Of a DNA stretch of 64,000 nucleotides, positions 28,150 to 36,774 are shown one piece after another. Position 1 is the stretch's first letter; every line of letters begins with the position of its first letter. Source of the stretch: Candidatus Terraquivivens yellowstonensis (GTDB taxonomy: Archaea; Thermoproteota; Nitrososphaeria_A; Caldarchaeales; Wolframiiraptoraceae); the NCBI GenBank assembly GCA_023539445.1, contig JAKCEW010000003.1, positions 62,001 through 126,000 on the forward strand, in the 5' to 3' direction. The position numbers and the translations under genes are program-made. Below the pieces are notes generated by a model that was not told the origin of the DNA, did no database searches, and was given only the letters and a program-made list of their open reading frames with translations.

Positions 28150-28180
28150 AAATAAAAAAATTGATTTTGTGATACATGGG

Positions 28181-28235
28181 ATTACTTTTTCTTCTTACAT
28201 CGTGAGCTCTTTTTCTTTGAACGTTTTTTAGCCTT
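28181..28235 (+). terminator. T-tract region after the DHH gene
   Basis: Several T-rich runs (CTTTTTCTTCTT, CTTTTTCTTT, GTTTTTTAG) follow the DHH gene on the plus strand and probably terminate it before the convergent leu genes. The same bases on the minus strand encode a Lys-rich micro-frame, discussed separately. Confidence 0.45.
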
Positions 28236-28282
28236 AGCCAATTCTACTCAAACTCTTATTGAAAAGTTTAGGGTATATAACT

Positions 28283-28432
28283 TTAACTCATCGGCGACTG
28301 CCACTTTCTTCTATCGCCCTCTAGCAATCCCTTACCTATGTGGGCCATATCGATGTGTTTTGAGAGAGATTCTTCCGTATCGAAGGATTGCTCGCAATAA
28401 GGGCATCTGTACTTTTTCTGTTCCATTCTCAT
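28283..28432 (-). CDS. C2H2 zinc-finger microprotein coupled to leuD
   Basis: 49 residues, found by reading the gap after leuD. One finger: YRCPYCEQSF followed by HIDMAH gives Cys-x2-Cys and a His-x4-His pair. The usual 12-residue loop pattern is present (Phe at the conserved place, Leu before the first His). Short basic ends (EGDRRKWQ). Its ATG overlaps the leuD TGA (ATGA), the same coupling seen between leuC and leuD, so it should be translated from the leuC-leuD message. Function not known; DNA, RNA or protein binding is likely. The overlap and intact finger make this a real gene in my view. Confidence 0.75.
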   Translation of the reverse strand: MRMEQKKYRCPYCEQSFDTEESLSKHIDMAHIGKGLLEGDRRKWQSPMS

Positions 28433-28944
28433 ACACCTTCCGTTTCGTATCTAAACATGAATATGCCGCCGGCCTTGATTATCTTCATCACCAACTCTGG
28501 TATTGGTCGTATATTGTAGAACTCATTCTTAGTCAAGTTTCTGATGATTCCTTTCGATACATCAACTTCGATCTCGTCACCGTCAGATAACTTCTCGTAA
28601 ACGCTGTCGTCTATTTCGATTGGTATAAGGTGACCTCCGTCGATGGCGTTCCTGTAGAATATTCTAGCGAAGGATTTTGCTAAGACCGCCTTGATGCCGG
28701 CATATCTAAGGGCGATAGGTGCATGCTCTCTGCTAGAGCCGCAACCGAAGTTCCTACCAGCAACAACGAAGTCTCCTGGCTTTACTTTCTTAACAAAGTT
28801 CGGGTCAATGCCCTCCATGGCATGTTCGGCGAGTTTCTTTGGGTCCATCTCCTTTAGGAATCTTCCTGGTATTATGCTGTCTGTGTCAACATTGTCGCCG
28901 TATTTGTGGACGCGCCCCCTTAATATTTCTTCCAAACCACTCAC
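28429..28944 (-). CDS. leuD: 3-isopropylmalate dehydratase small subunit
   Basis: 171 residues, the swivel domain that pairs with LeuC to isomerise 2- to 3-isopropylmalate. NVDTDSIIPGRFLKE at the N terminus, then GRNFGCGSSREHAPIAL, the signature loop, and SFARIFYRNAIDGG. Archaeal-size subunit (about 170 residues). Its ATG overlaps the end of leuC. Homologues also serve homoaconitase or citramalate isomerase; leuA and leuB in the window support the leucine role. Confidence 0.93.
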   Translation of the reverse strand: MSGLEEILRGRVHKYGDNVDTDSIIPGRFLKEMDPKKLAEHAMEGIDPNFVKKVKPGDFVVAGRNFGCGSSREHAPIALRYAGIKAVLAKSFARIFYRNAIDGGHLIPIEIDDSVYEKLSDGDEIEVDVSKGIIRNLTKNEFYNIRPIPELVMKIIKAGGIFMFRYETEGV

Positions 28945-30221
28945 CCACCCAAGTCTCTGGGGTCTGTTATCTTACCGGTTACCGCCGTCGCCGCAGCCGT
29001 TAAGGGCGATGCTAAGTATGTCTTAGATTCTCTGTCACCCATTCTGCCTGGGAAGTTCCTATTAGTCGTCGAGATGCAAACCTCATCCTTCCTAAGCACA
29101 CCCATGTGACCCCCAAAGCAAAGGCCGCATGTTGGCGCACCAACCAATGCACCAGATTGCAGGAATATCTCTATCAATCCTTCTCTTAGAGCTTGCATGT
29201 ATGTTTTTTGGGTTGCTGGAACTATTTCAGTCCTAACCTTCACCTTCCTCCCCTTCAGGATGCTTGCGGCCATTCTCAAATCCGTTATCTTGCCTCCTGT
29301 GCATGAGCCTATGTAAACCCTGTTAACCTCTACATCGCTAAGCTCCCTTGCAGACGATACGTTTCCAGGAGAGTATGGTTTTGCGACGAGGGGTTCTATA
29401 GTCCTCGCATCTATGTCATAGACTTCAAAGAATTCGGCATCCTCATCACCGTAAACAGGCTTTAGTTGGGAGCTTGTTCTACTTCTCAAGTATTGAAGCA
29501 GGCGCTCATCCGGCTCGATTATGGCGTTCTTGGCTCCTGCCTCCGTTGACATATTGGTTAAGGTAGCCCTTTCATCCACATCCATCGCCTTAATGGCGGA
29601 GCCGGAAAACTGCATCGCCTTATAGTTAGCACCATCCGTTCCGATTTCGCGTATTATGGCAAGCGACAGGTCTTTAGCCGTAGAGTAAGGCTGAAGCTCG
29701 CCTTCAACCCTGAATAGCAGAGTTTCTGGAACCCTGAACCAAGTTTTTCCATGGACTAGCACGTATGCTATGTCGGTGTGGCCCAAGCCCGCTGCGAATG
29801 CGCCGACCACCCCTGCCGTATTCGTATGAGAGTCTGTGCCTACGTACACCTCACCGGGCAACACCAGCGCCTCCTCATAAGAGAGCGTGTGACAGACGCC
29901 GTACTGACCCAAGCCGTATTTGAAATACTTGCGTATTCCATACTTCTTGGCAAAGTCTTCGAGTATCTTTATGTTTTCAGCGGATTGCTTATCTATCGGA
30001 GGAACGAAATGGTCCTCGGTCAGCCACACCTTATCTGGGTCCCATATCTTTTCAACCTCGCCTATGATCGGTTTTAGGTCCTGAAATACTGCCCAAACGC
30101 CTGGACCACCGACGTCATGCATCATGACTTTATCAACGTTCGCAAAAACCACGTCGCCTGGGCTCACATTACGCTTGCCGCTTGCCCTAGCCAATATCTT
30201 CTCGGTTATTGTCATGCCCAC
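28941..30221 (-). CDS. leuC: 3-isopropylmalate dehydratase large subunit
   Basis: 426 residues, aconitase-family iron-sulfur subunit. VGTDSHTNTAGVVGAFAAG, the cluster cysteine in YIGSCTGGKITDL, CGLCFGGHMG with the other two cysteines, and NRNFPGRMG. The GTG at 30221 has a GGAGG ribosome-binding site 10 bases before it; an ATG two codons on is less well spaced. A minus-strand TATA (GAATATATAAG, near 30280) gives a leader of about 35-60 nt. Operon: leuC, leuD, C2H2 microprotein. Confidence 0.94.
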   Translation of the reverse strand: MGMTITEKILARASGKRNVSPGDVVFANVDKVMMHDVGGPGVWAVFQDLKPIIGEVEKIWDPDKVWLTEDHFVPPIDKQSAENIKILEDFAKKYGIRKYFKYGLGQYGVCHTLSYEEALVLPGEVYVGTDSHTNTAGVVGAFAAGLGHTDIAYVLVHGKTWFRVPETLLFRVEGELQPYSTAKDLSLAIIREIGTDGANYKAMQFSGSAIKAMDVDERATLTNMSTEAGAKNAIIEPDERLLQYLRSRTSSQLKPVYGDEDAEFFEVYDIDARTIEPLVAKPYSPGNVSSARELSDVEVNRVYIGSCTGGKITDLRMAASILKGRKVKVRTEIVPATQKTYMQALREGLIEIFLQSGALVGAPTCGLCFGGHMGVLRKDEVCISTTNRNFPGRMGDRESKTYLASPLTAAATAVTGKITDPRDLGG

Positions 30222-30288
30222 TTTTGTAAAACCTCCTTTAAAGTAATGAACTATGCATGGCTTGGTTAAATTTTTTACTTATATATTC

Positions 30289-30315
30289 AAAAAAAATTGG
30301 AGGTGGCAACCCACC
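30289..30315 (-). terminator. Hairpin plus T8 terminator after malate dehydrogenase
   Basis: On the minus strand, 20 bases after the mdh stop, GGTGG-GTTG-CCACC forms a 5-bp stem. It is followed within five bases by eight T residues (A8 at 30289-30296 on plus). An outer AGCTC/GAGCT pair is also possible. This resembles a bacterial-type intrinsic terminator. Confidence 0.6.
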
Positions 30316-30334
30316 AGCTCATCGGGACGGGGCG

Positions 30335-31249
30335 TCAGAATTGGAGCTGAGATATTGCTGATTTAATAGTCTCGATGCTCTTGAGGAATGCTGTCCTCTC
30401 CTCATCATTTAATGGAAGCTCTAAGATTTTCTCAACACCGTTCTTACCGATTATGGTCGGAACGACTGCGCAGACGTCTGAAACACCATACTCTCCCTGC
30501 AAGTAAGTCGAAACTGGTATGACGGACTTTGTATCCTTGATGATTGCCTCTGCCATCATGGCAACACCAGCGCCAACCGCATGCGATGCTGACCACTTTT
30601 TCAGCTTTATGATTTCGGCACCCATTTTCTTTGTGCGCTCTATTATTTGCTGGATTTTCTCTTTTGGCATCAAGGATTCTAACGGAACACCACCGACCGT
30701 CGTGAAACGCGGCAAAAGAACCATAGTGTCTCCATGCTCTCCGATTATCGTTGTGTAAACAGATGAAGCTGCAACGCCCAACTCTTTGGCTATCAGGCTC
30801 CTATACCTCGATGTATCGAGTAGGCCGCTAAACCCGAACACCCTATTCCTCTCGAAACCCGTGACCTTATAGGCAAGATAGGTCATAACGTCAAGCGGAT
30901 TTGTTACTATGATGACTTTTGAGTTTGGTGCGTACTCCTTAATGCCCTTTGAGACCGTCTTTATAACCTCTGAGTTTTTATTGAGTAAGTCAAGCCTGCT
31001 CATATCTGCTGTCCTTATGAAGCCTGCGGGAACTATCACGAGCTCGGATCCGCTCATGTCCCTATAATCATTCGACCCGGAGATGTCTATATCGATGCCA
31101 AGCGTGGTACACATGTGGGTAAGGTCTAAAGCCTCACCTTGTGGCAAACCTTCAATGATGTCTATCAACATAAGATCATCCAGTCCCTTGATGGCTAGGT
31201 GGGTTGCTACTGCAACGCCAACCCTTCCAGTACCCACTATCGTTATCAT
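30335..31249 (-). CDS. mdh: Malate dehydrogenase (LDH/MDH family)
   Basis: Interconverts malate and oxaloacetate. About 304 residues from ATG 31249, which puts the GTGRVG NAD loop at the usual N-terminal spot; a TTG three codons earlier gives 307. MLIDI has the NAD-selecting aspartate. The substrate loop reads AGFIRTADMSRLDLL: an Arg at the 102-like position (Gln in lactate dehydrogenases) indicates malate. VTNPLDVMTYL, GEHGDTMV (catalytic His) and Arg in SRYRSLIAKEL are present. Confidence 0.92.
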   Translation of the reverse strand: MITIVGTGRVGVAVATHLAIKGLDDLMLIDIIEGLPQGEALDLTHMCTTLGIDIDISGSNDYRDMSGSELVIVPAGFIRTADMSRLDLLNKNSEVIKTVSKGIKEYAPNSKVIIVTNPLDVMTYLAYKVTGFERNRVFGFSGLLDTSRYRSLIAKELGVAASSVYTTIIGEHGDTMVLLPRFTTVGGVPLESLMPKEKIQQIIERTKKMGAEIIKLKKWSASHAVGAGVAMMAEAIIKDTKSVIPVSTYLQGEYGVSDVCAVVPTIIGKNGVEKILELPLNDEERTAFLKSIETIKSAISQLQF

Positions 31250-31343
31250 AAGGGTCAAAATCTTTGCATGACGATCTCTGTTAAAAAGTTTGTGTGCCCA
31301 GCATAGTTAAATAATCGCGGGAGACTTTTGTAGATGAAAGAGC

Positions 31344-32252
31344 TTGATAGAACGGGTTCAAGAAGGTGTTTACCTCATAGATACGATGGCACTGGGTGTC
31401 AGGAAATTTGTCGCTGCGTATCTTCTGGTTGACGAAAAGGCAGCTCTTATCGATACTGGTTATGCCTCATCCCTAGGTGTTCTCTTATCCAGTATTAGGA
31501 GTGCGGGTTTGGAGCCGTCAATGCTTGATTACATCATAGTTACGCACGTTCATTTGGACCATGCAGGCGCCGCCGGCTCGTTGATAAAAACTGCTGAAAA
31601 TGCAAAGGTCATCGCTCACCCAAGGGGTATAAAGCACCTCATAGACCCAACGAGGCTAGTTTCCAGCGTAGAAGAAATCTACGGTCAGGCGGCAGTTCAC
31701 TTTGGAAAGGTCGAGCCCATACCTCCCGAGCGGATATCTGGTGTTGAGGATTGTGCTCATATATCTTTGGGGAAGTTACGGCTTAGGTTTGTGTACACAC
31801 AAGGTCACGCGCCTCATCACCTTTGCGTTTACGAGGAGACGAACTCTTTACTATTCACGGGTGATTCCGTATCTGGGACGTATCAGGGATTCCCGGTATT
31901 TGTACCACCCTCCGTCCCTCCGAGCTTTGACCATCTTGTTTTAATAGAGGACCTCAAGCGCTTGATGATGCTGGAACCGAAGCTTTTGATGACACCACAC
32001 TTTGGCGTCAGGCAAGGCTCTAAAAAACTCTTTGAGGATGAAATCTCCTTGCTGAACTGGTGGAAAGATTTTATCTCTTCTGAAAAGGAAAAGGGTGGTG
32101 ACATTAAGTCGATTACTGATGCGGCCCTTGAGGCTCTAGTTAAAAAGTTCGGCGTGAAAGTAAAGGAAGTACCGGATTATGTGAAGGTGAGCATAAGGCT
32201 GGCGGTCGAGGGCATGTTAGGATACTTGGAAAGGTCAGCTACCAAAGGCTGA
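31344..32252 (+). CDS. MBL-fold metallohydrolase
   Basis: 302 residues. IDTGY, then THVHLDHAGAAGSL (67-77) for the zinc site, AHPRGIKHLIDP, YTQGHAPHHLC, LFTGDSVSG and MTPHFG. The C-terminal 80 residues are helical. This looks like the broad RNase Z/glyoxalase-like group with unknown substrate. TTG start at 31344 preceded by GAAAGAG. Its 3' end overlaps the convergent PPP phosphatase gene by 14 bases. Confidence 0.82.
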   Translation: MIERVQEGVYLIDTMALGVRKFVAAYLLVDEKAALIDTGYASSLGVLLSSIRSAGLEPSMLDYIIVTHVHLDHAGAAGSLIKTAENAKVIAHPRGIKHLIDPTRLVSSVEEIYGQAAVHFGKVEPIPPERISGVEDCAHISLGKLRLRFVYTQGHAPHHLCVYEETNSLLFTGDSVSGTYQGFPVFVPPSVPPSFDHLVLIEDLKRLMMLEPKLLMTPHFGVRQGSKKLFEDEISLLNWWKDFISSEKEKGGDIKSITDAALEALVKKFGVKVKEVPDYVKVSIRLAVEGMLGYLERSATKG

Positions 32253-33039
32253 GTATCTTGATTTCGCTTTCCTTCAGAAGTGCGGCAGCAGGTTTTATCC
32301 CATAGTATCTGCAGGAGAATAGGGAAAGCAGCTTATTCCCGAACATGAACCTGAACCCTTCAGGCTGTGGCTCATGCGCCCTTACGAGCATCTTAAGCCC
32401 ATTCCTATTCAGGAAATTTTCAAGAACCGATGCGCCGAAGAGTCTGATGCCCGGACCCCTGTAACTTGGAGCGAAATCCATAACGTTCTCGTCCGGGTCG
32501 TTCCATAACACCTGAACGTATATCGGGTCCACAGGGTCCTCATCACCCTTTGGAAGTCTCCTTAATTGTTCTATGCTTTCCAGACCCTCGGCTATGCCTC
32601 CGTGGAGACATATTATCTTTCCGTCGAGTATCGCGCAAACTGGCATTTTGGAAAAAACGTCAATAAAGAGCTCGTAGAGGGCTTGTGAGTACCTATTCAA
32701 CACGACGTTATAGAACCCATAGTAAAGGTTCATGCTCCTCGATTCATGGTTTCCCCTAAGCAGGACGAGTCTCGATGGATTCTCTATTTTTGCTTTCAGT
32801 AATGCAGATATGCTTTCTAGTTGGTACGGTCCTCTGTCAACGTAGTCTCCTAAAAAGACTAGGACTCTATTTTGCTCGAGCAGATTCAGCGCCTTAATGA
32901 CCGAGTCCTTATCGCCGTGTATATCGCCGATGGCTACACATTCACCCTCTACATCCAACACTTGGGGTTCGCTCTCGAATATTTCCGAGGATTTTACGAG
33001 GAGTTTTATGAGTTCCCTTTCGTCCAATGGTTCATCCAT
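32239..33039 (-). CDS. PPP-family serine/threonine protein phosphatase
   Basis: 266 residues, the eukaryote-like PP1/PP2A catalytic core. All metal and phosphate motifs are visible: GDIHGD (38-43), GDYVDRG (about 64-70), RGNHES (about 94-99), LHGG (about 150) and RAHEPQPEGF near the C terminus. Archaeal PPP phosphatases dephosphorylate Ser/Thr (and sometimes Tyr) proteins. It lies next to sucCD (9-base gap, same strand) but no kinase gene is seen in the window. Confidence 0.92.
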   Translation of the reverse strand: MDEPLDERELIKLLVKSSEIFESEPQVLDVEGECVAIGDIHGDKDSVIKALNLLEQNRVLVFLGDYVDRGPYQLESISALLKAKIENPSRLVLLRGNHESRSMNLYYGFYNVVLNRYSQALYELFIDVFSKMPVCAILDGKIICLHGGIAEGLESIEQLRRLPKGDEDPVDPIYVQVLWNDPDENVMDFAPSYRGPGIRLFGASVLENFLNRNGLKMLVRAHEPQPEGFRFMFGNKLLSLFSCRYYGIKPAAALLKESEIKILSLW

Positions 33040-33048
33040 TCTGCAGCC

Positions 33049-33927
33049 CTAACCTTTCAAAACATCCTTCAGCAGCTTAGCGACCTCTACCGGTGTTGAC
33101 GCAACCTTTACGCCACTCGCCTCGAGTGCCCTTATCTTGCTCTCAGCATCGCCAGTACCCATGGAAATTATGGCGCCCGCGTGTCCCATTCTCTTCCCGG
33201 GCGGCGCGGTCCTGCCCGCGACGAATGCTACAACTGGCTTCTCGTAGTTGATTCTCCTTATGTATTCTGCAGCTCTTTCCTCCATGTCCCCACCTATCTC
33301 ACCTATCAGAACGATTGCCTCGGTTTCGTCATCTTCTCTGAACCGCTCTAACATATCGATCATGTTCATGCCGGTGATTGGATCACCGCCGATACCCACT
33401 GCGGTAGATTGTCCCAGCCCTGCTTTTGTTATGGCATAGGCTATCTCGTAAGTTAGGGTGCCGCTCCTCGACACTATACCGACCTTCCCCTTGGAGAATA
33501 CGTGACCGGGCATTATGCCTACCTTAGACTCTCCCGGCGATATTATTCCTGGGCAGTTGGGGCCGATTATAGAAACACCCCTCAGCTTTGCATATCTTAT
33601 GAACCTCATGGAATCATGAACCGGTATGTGCTCCGTTATGAGCACAATGACGTCTATTCCTGCCTCTATGGCTTCATAAACGGCATCTGGGGCGTACGGT
33701 GATGGCACGAATATAATCGACGTGTTAATCTCGGGGTGCTTGCTCACGGCCTCGTAAACAGAGTCGTAGACTGGGACACCGTAGACGCTCTGGCCACCTT
33801 TACCAGGTGTGACGCCCGCTACAACTTTAGTGCCGTAATCCAGCATCGCCTTGGTGTGGAAGCTACCTTCCCTTCCGGTTATGCCTTGAACGACGACGTG
33901 CGTATTTTTGTCCACCAGCACAGTCAT
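33049..33927 (-). CDS. sucD: Succinyl-CoA ligase alpha subunit
   Basis: 292 residues. CoA-binding domain with [39 protein letters not shown], and the phosphohistidine loop [17 protein letters not shown] in the C-terminal half. Works with SucC to interconvert succinyl-CoA and succinate with ATP. Two bases separate it from sucC, so the subunits are co-translated. It could serve an oxidative cycle or, in a carbon-fixation cycle, succinate activation. Confidence 0.96.
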   Translation of the reverse strand: MTVLVDKNTHVVVQGITGREGSFHTKAMLDYGTKVVAGVTPGKGGQSVYGVPVYDSVYEAVSKHPEINTSIIFVPSPYAPDAVYEAIEAGIDVIVLITEHIPVHDSMRFIRYAKLRGVSIIGPNCPGIISPGESKVGIMPGHVFSKGKVGIVSRSGTLTYEIAYAITKAGLGQSTAVGIGGDPITGMNMIDMLERFREDDETEAIVLIGEIGGDMEERAAEYIRRINYEKPVVAFVAGRTAPPGKRMGHAGAIISMGTGDAESKIRALEASGVKVASTPVEVAKLLKDVLKG

Positions 33928-33929
33928 TC

Positions 33930-35063
33930 TTACATCACCTTAACAAGTGCGACCGCATTTTTGGCCGCATCTTCCATGGAGTCGAACGCTGATATGCCGG
34001 CATCACTTAATATCCTCTTTCCTTCTTCTTCGTTGGTCCCCGTGAGCCTAACGACTAGTTTTTTGTCCTTACCGTAGGTCTTTAGGGCGTTTACGAGGCC
34101 CTTTGCAACTTCATCGCACCTCGTTATTCCACCTAAGACGTTGACGAGTAGGACCTTTACCTTTGGATGCTTCAATAGTAAGGACGCGGCTTTCTCCACG
34201 ACTTCCGCTCTAGCACCACCACCTATGTCCAAAAAGTTGGCCGGCTTTCCGCCGTACAGTTTGACGAGGTCCATCGTCGCCATGGTCAGACCAGCACCGT
34301 TTCCGATTATCCCGATGTTACCATCAAGCTCAACGTAACTAAAGCCATGCTTCTTTGCTTCTAACTCAAAATCACTTAACTCTGCAGACACGCGCTCAGC
34401 AAACTCCTTCCTTCGGAACAAGGCGTTATCGTCTATTATGACCTTAGCATCTACCGGGACGAGTTTGCCTTCTTTATCCACAGCCAAAGGATTTATCTCC
34501 GCAAGCTCGCAGTCAAAGTCCACGAACAATCTGTAGAGGTTCAGTATGATGTCTTGGAGTACTTTCTTCTGCTCATCAGAAAGATTGATCGTCTCAGTTA
34601 TCCTTCTAACGTGGTAGGGCTTTAAGCCTACCAACGGGTCCACGTAGACCCTTATAATCTTCTCTGGGGACTTGGCCGCGAGCTCCTCGATGTCTATGCC
34701 TCCCTCAGAAGATGCCAGTATCGATGCTGCACCAACAGACCTGTCTATCACAATGCTGAGGTAAAGCTCCCTATCTATACCCACGATTTTACTTACGAGT
34801 AAAGAGTTAACCTTCTCGCCCTTTATCTCCGTGCCCAAAAGCTCCTTGGCAAGCTCGTACGCTTCCTGCGGACTTTCGGCGAATTTTATGCCACCTGCCT
34901 TCCCCCTTCCCGCCACCAATACCTGAGCCTTTAGGACGGATTTGCCGCCCAGCCTCTCGGTGATATCTCTCGCCTCTTCTGGCGTTCTCGCTAACCCATA
35001 CTCCGGCACCGGGATGCTATATAGGGAGAACAGCTGCTTTGCCTCATACTCGTACAGCTTCAA
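33930..35063 (-). CDS. sucC: Succinyl-CoA ligase beta subunit
   Basis: 377 residues. N-terminal ATP-grasp domain ([39 protein letters not shown]), catalytic [10 protein letters not shown] acidic pair, and the CoA-ligase half with [19 protein letters not shown] and [20 protein letters not shown] start; a minus-strand TATA (GTTTATAC near 35097) suggests a short leader. Partner SucD follows two bases later. Confidence 0.96.
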   Translation of the reverse strand: MKLYEYEAKQLFSLYSIPVPEYGLARTPEEARDITERLGGKSVLKAQVLVAGRGKAGGIKFAESPQEAYELAKELLGTEIKGEKVNSLLVSKIVGIDRELYLSIVIDRSVGAASILASSEGGIDIEELAAKSPEKIIRVYVDPLVGLKPYHVRRITETINLSDEQKKVLQDIILNLYRLFVDFDCELAEINPLAVDKEGKLVPVDAKVIIDDNALFRRKEFAERVSAELSDFELEAKKHGFSYVELDGNIGIIGNGAGLTMATMDLVKLYGGKPANFLDIGGGARAEVVEKAASLLLKHPKVKVLLVNVLGGITRCDEVAKGLVNALKTYGKDKKLVVRLTGTNEEEGKRILSDAGISAFDSMEDAAKNAVALVKVM

Positions 35064-35184
35064 CTTTTTCTCATAATGCCGTCCATGTTGTTAGGTATAA
35101 ACGTTAATTTTTTTATGTAAGACGCGCCAACGTCGGATAGCCAAAGTTTAAAAACCTTGCGATAAATCATCTTGGTGGAATCCG

Positions 35185-35496
35185 ATGAGCGAATGGGGAA
35201 GGTTCTGGGTTAAGCTGCACCATTCAAAGACTGGGGAGGTAGTTGCGGCGATCTGCGACGAGGAGCTTCTCGGCAAGAGAATAACTACAGAGAAGGGTTT
35301 CGAGATAAAGGTTGACAACTCGTTTTATGGGGGCGTCTTGGTTGAGGGTGAGGGGGTTATCCGCTACATAGAGCAAGCCACAATAATAAACCTCCTTGGA
35401 AATAGGATAGTCGGCATGCTGATAAGCAAGGGCCTCATCCGTGAGAGCGCCACAATAAGGGTCGGCGGCATAATGCATGTGCAGATGTTCTACTAA
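35185..35496 (+). CDS. DUF424-family archaeal protein
   Basis: 103 residues, small conserved archaeal family of unknown function. WVKLHHSKTGEVVAAICDEELLGK at the start, FYGGVLVEGE, then INLLGNRIVGMLISKGLI and a C-terminal IRVGGIMHVQMFY are the family pattern. TATA box (AGTTTAAAAACC) near 35150 gives a near-leaderless transcript at the ATG. Convergent with LarC, overlapping by 4 bases. In many archaea the family sits near translation genes; here it does not. Confidence 0.8.
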   Translation: MSEWGRFWVKLHHSKTGEVVAAICDEELLGKRITTEKGFEIKVDNSFYGGVLVEGEGVIRYIEQATIINLLGNRIVGMLISKGLIRESATIRVGGIMHVQMFY

Positions 35497-36707
35497 TTCA
35501 GTTGTTTCTTTACGATGTTCTCTACCTCTCTTATGGATAGCCCAGTTTCCCGTGCTATCGTTCTGAGGTCTTCAAACTCCGGCTTCAAGGTTAAGGGCTC
35601 TCCCCCGGGAAGGAAGGACCTCTTGACCCTCACCTTAAAAATTCTGCCAGCCACACATACGTCAACCAAGGATTCTTCCCTCGCGGCTACAAACCTTCCA
35701 ACTGTTAAGAACCTAACACCTAACGTACCGAGCTCCCGCATTATCATACGTGCAAAGTTCGCCTCGTAACCCTTTTTGCTCAATACCCTAAGTATGCTGG
35801 TAGGTCTTCCCTTCTTGCCGATTGCCTGTATAACGCTCACGTCCAAGGCGCCCTCAGACAACAACTTCTCTGCAACGTAAGCGAGTGATTCGCCGGGAAC
35901 GTCGTCGACGTTCGTCTCGAGCATCATTATCTCCTCAACATTTCCACGAACCTCCTGCTCCTGACCGAGTAACAAGCGTAGCACAGATGGTCTTCCAGCA
36001 TGCAACATCGAGCCTGCTCCGTAGCCTATTTTCTCCACGACCATCGGCGGATAATCTTGGATTATTCTGCTTGATATGGATGCCAAAAGTGCCACACCAG
36101 TGGGCGTAGCCAGCTCACCCTCAACAGGACCGCCGCTGAAAGGGATTCCAGAAAGCCTAAGGAGCTCCAAAGTGACCGGGGCTGGTGCCGGAAAAGTTCC
36201 ATGGGACATTCTTAAAATCCCACTACCTACCGCCACCCTCGTCGTCGCTATCATTTCTCTGCTCAAACCAAGAGAGTCTAAAGCAACTGCCACGCCGATT
36301 ATGTCCGCAACGGTGTCTGCCATTCCGAGCTCATGAAGGTGTACGGATTCGATGGGTTCACCATGGACGTTGGCCTCGGCCCTTGCGAGAAGCTCTATGG
36401 CATCGATGGCGATGGTGGCTGTACGCTTTGACAGGTTTAGGTCAGATACGCAGCCCTTAACAGCATCGAGTAGCGCGGTGGCTGGTCTTGAATCCACAAC
36501 ATCCTCGACAATTATCTTGACCCTTTTCGCCCTTAATTCGTCAACGTAAACATCCTCCGACCTGAACGTCACATTCTTGCAACCGTCCAAGAATTTAGGA
36601 ATACGTTCGATAGCTCGCTTGACAGCTTCTTCATCCGCGCCGATATCTAGCAAAGCTGCTAGAAGCATATCGCCAGATATGCCGGAAAATGAGCAATCAA
36701 CGATCAT
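35493..36707 (-). CDS. larC: LarC-like nickel-insertion protein (DUF111)
   Basis: 404 residues from ATG 36707 (407 from a TTG). CSFSGISGDMLLAALLDIG, EPIESVHLHELGMADTVADIIG, PVEGELATPTGVALL and METNVDDVPGESL are the LarC family signatures. LarC inserts nickel into the pincer cofactor of lactate racemase and related enzymes. LarB, LarE and LarA are not in this window, so the client is unknown. In LarC of lactobacilli the gene is split by a frameshift; here it is one continuous frame. Confidence 0.85.
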   Translation of the reverse strand: MIVDCSFSGISGDMLLAALLDIGADEEAVKRAIERIPKFLDGCKNVTFRSEDVYVDELRAKRVKIIVEDVVDSRPATALLDAVKGCVSDLNLSKRTATIAIDAIELLARAEANVHGEPIESVHLHELGMADTVADIIGVAVALDSLGLSREMIATTRVAVGSGILRMSHGTFPAPAPVTLELLRLSGIPFSGGPVEGELATPTGVALLASISSRIIQDYPPMVVEKIGYGAGSMLHAGRPSVLRLLLGQEQEVRGNVEEIMMLETNVDDVPGESLAYVAEKLLSEGALDVSVIQAIGKKGRPTSILRVLSKKGYEANFARMIMRELGTLGVRFLTVGRFVAAREESLVDVCVAGRIFKVRVKRSFLPGGEPLTLKPEFEDLRTIARETGLSIREVENIVKKQLN

Positions 36708-36774
36708 GAGTTTCAAGGTCTTTCAATCTTCGAGTTTTATCGTCTTCCTCGTTAATAATATTTGTCACGTAACT

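Noticed and set aside
30297-30348. G-rich stem-containing stretch that looked like a structured RNA on the plus strand
   Set aside because: Read on the minus strand it is a hairpin followed by T8 directly after mdh, which a terminator explains.
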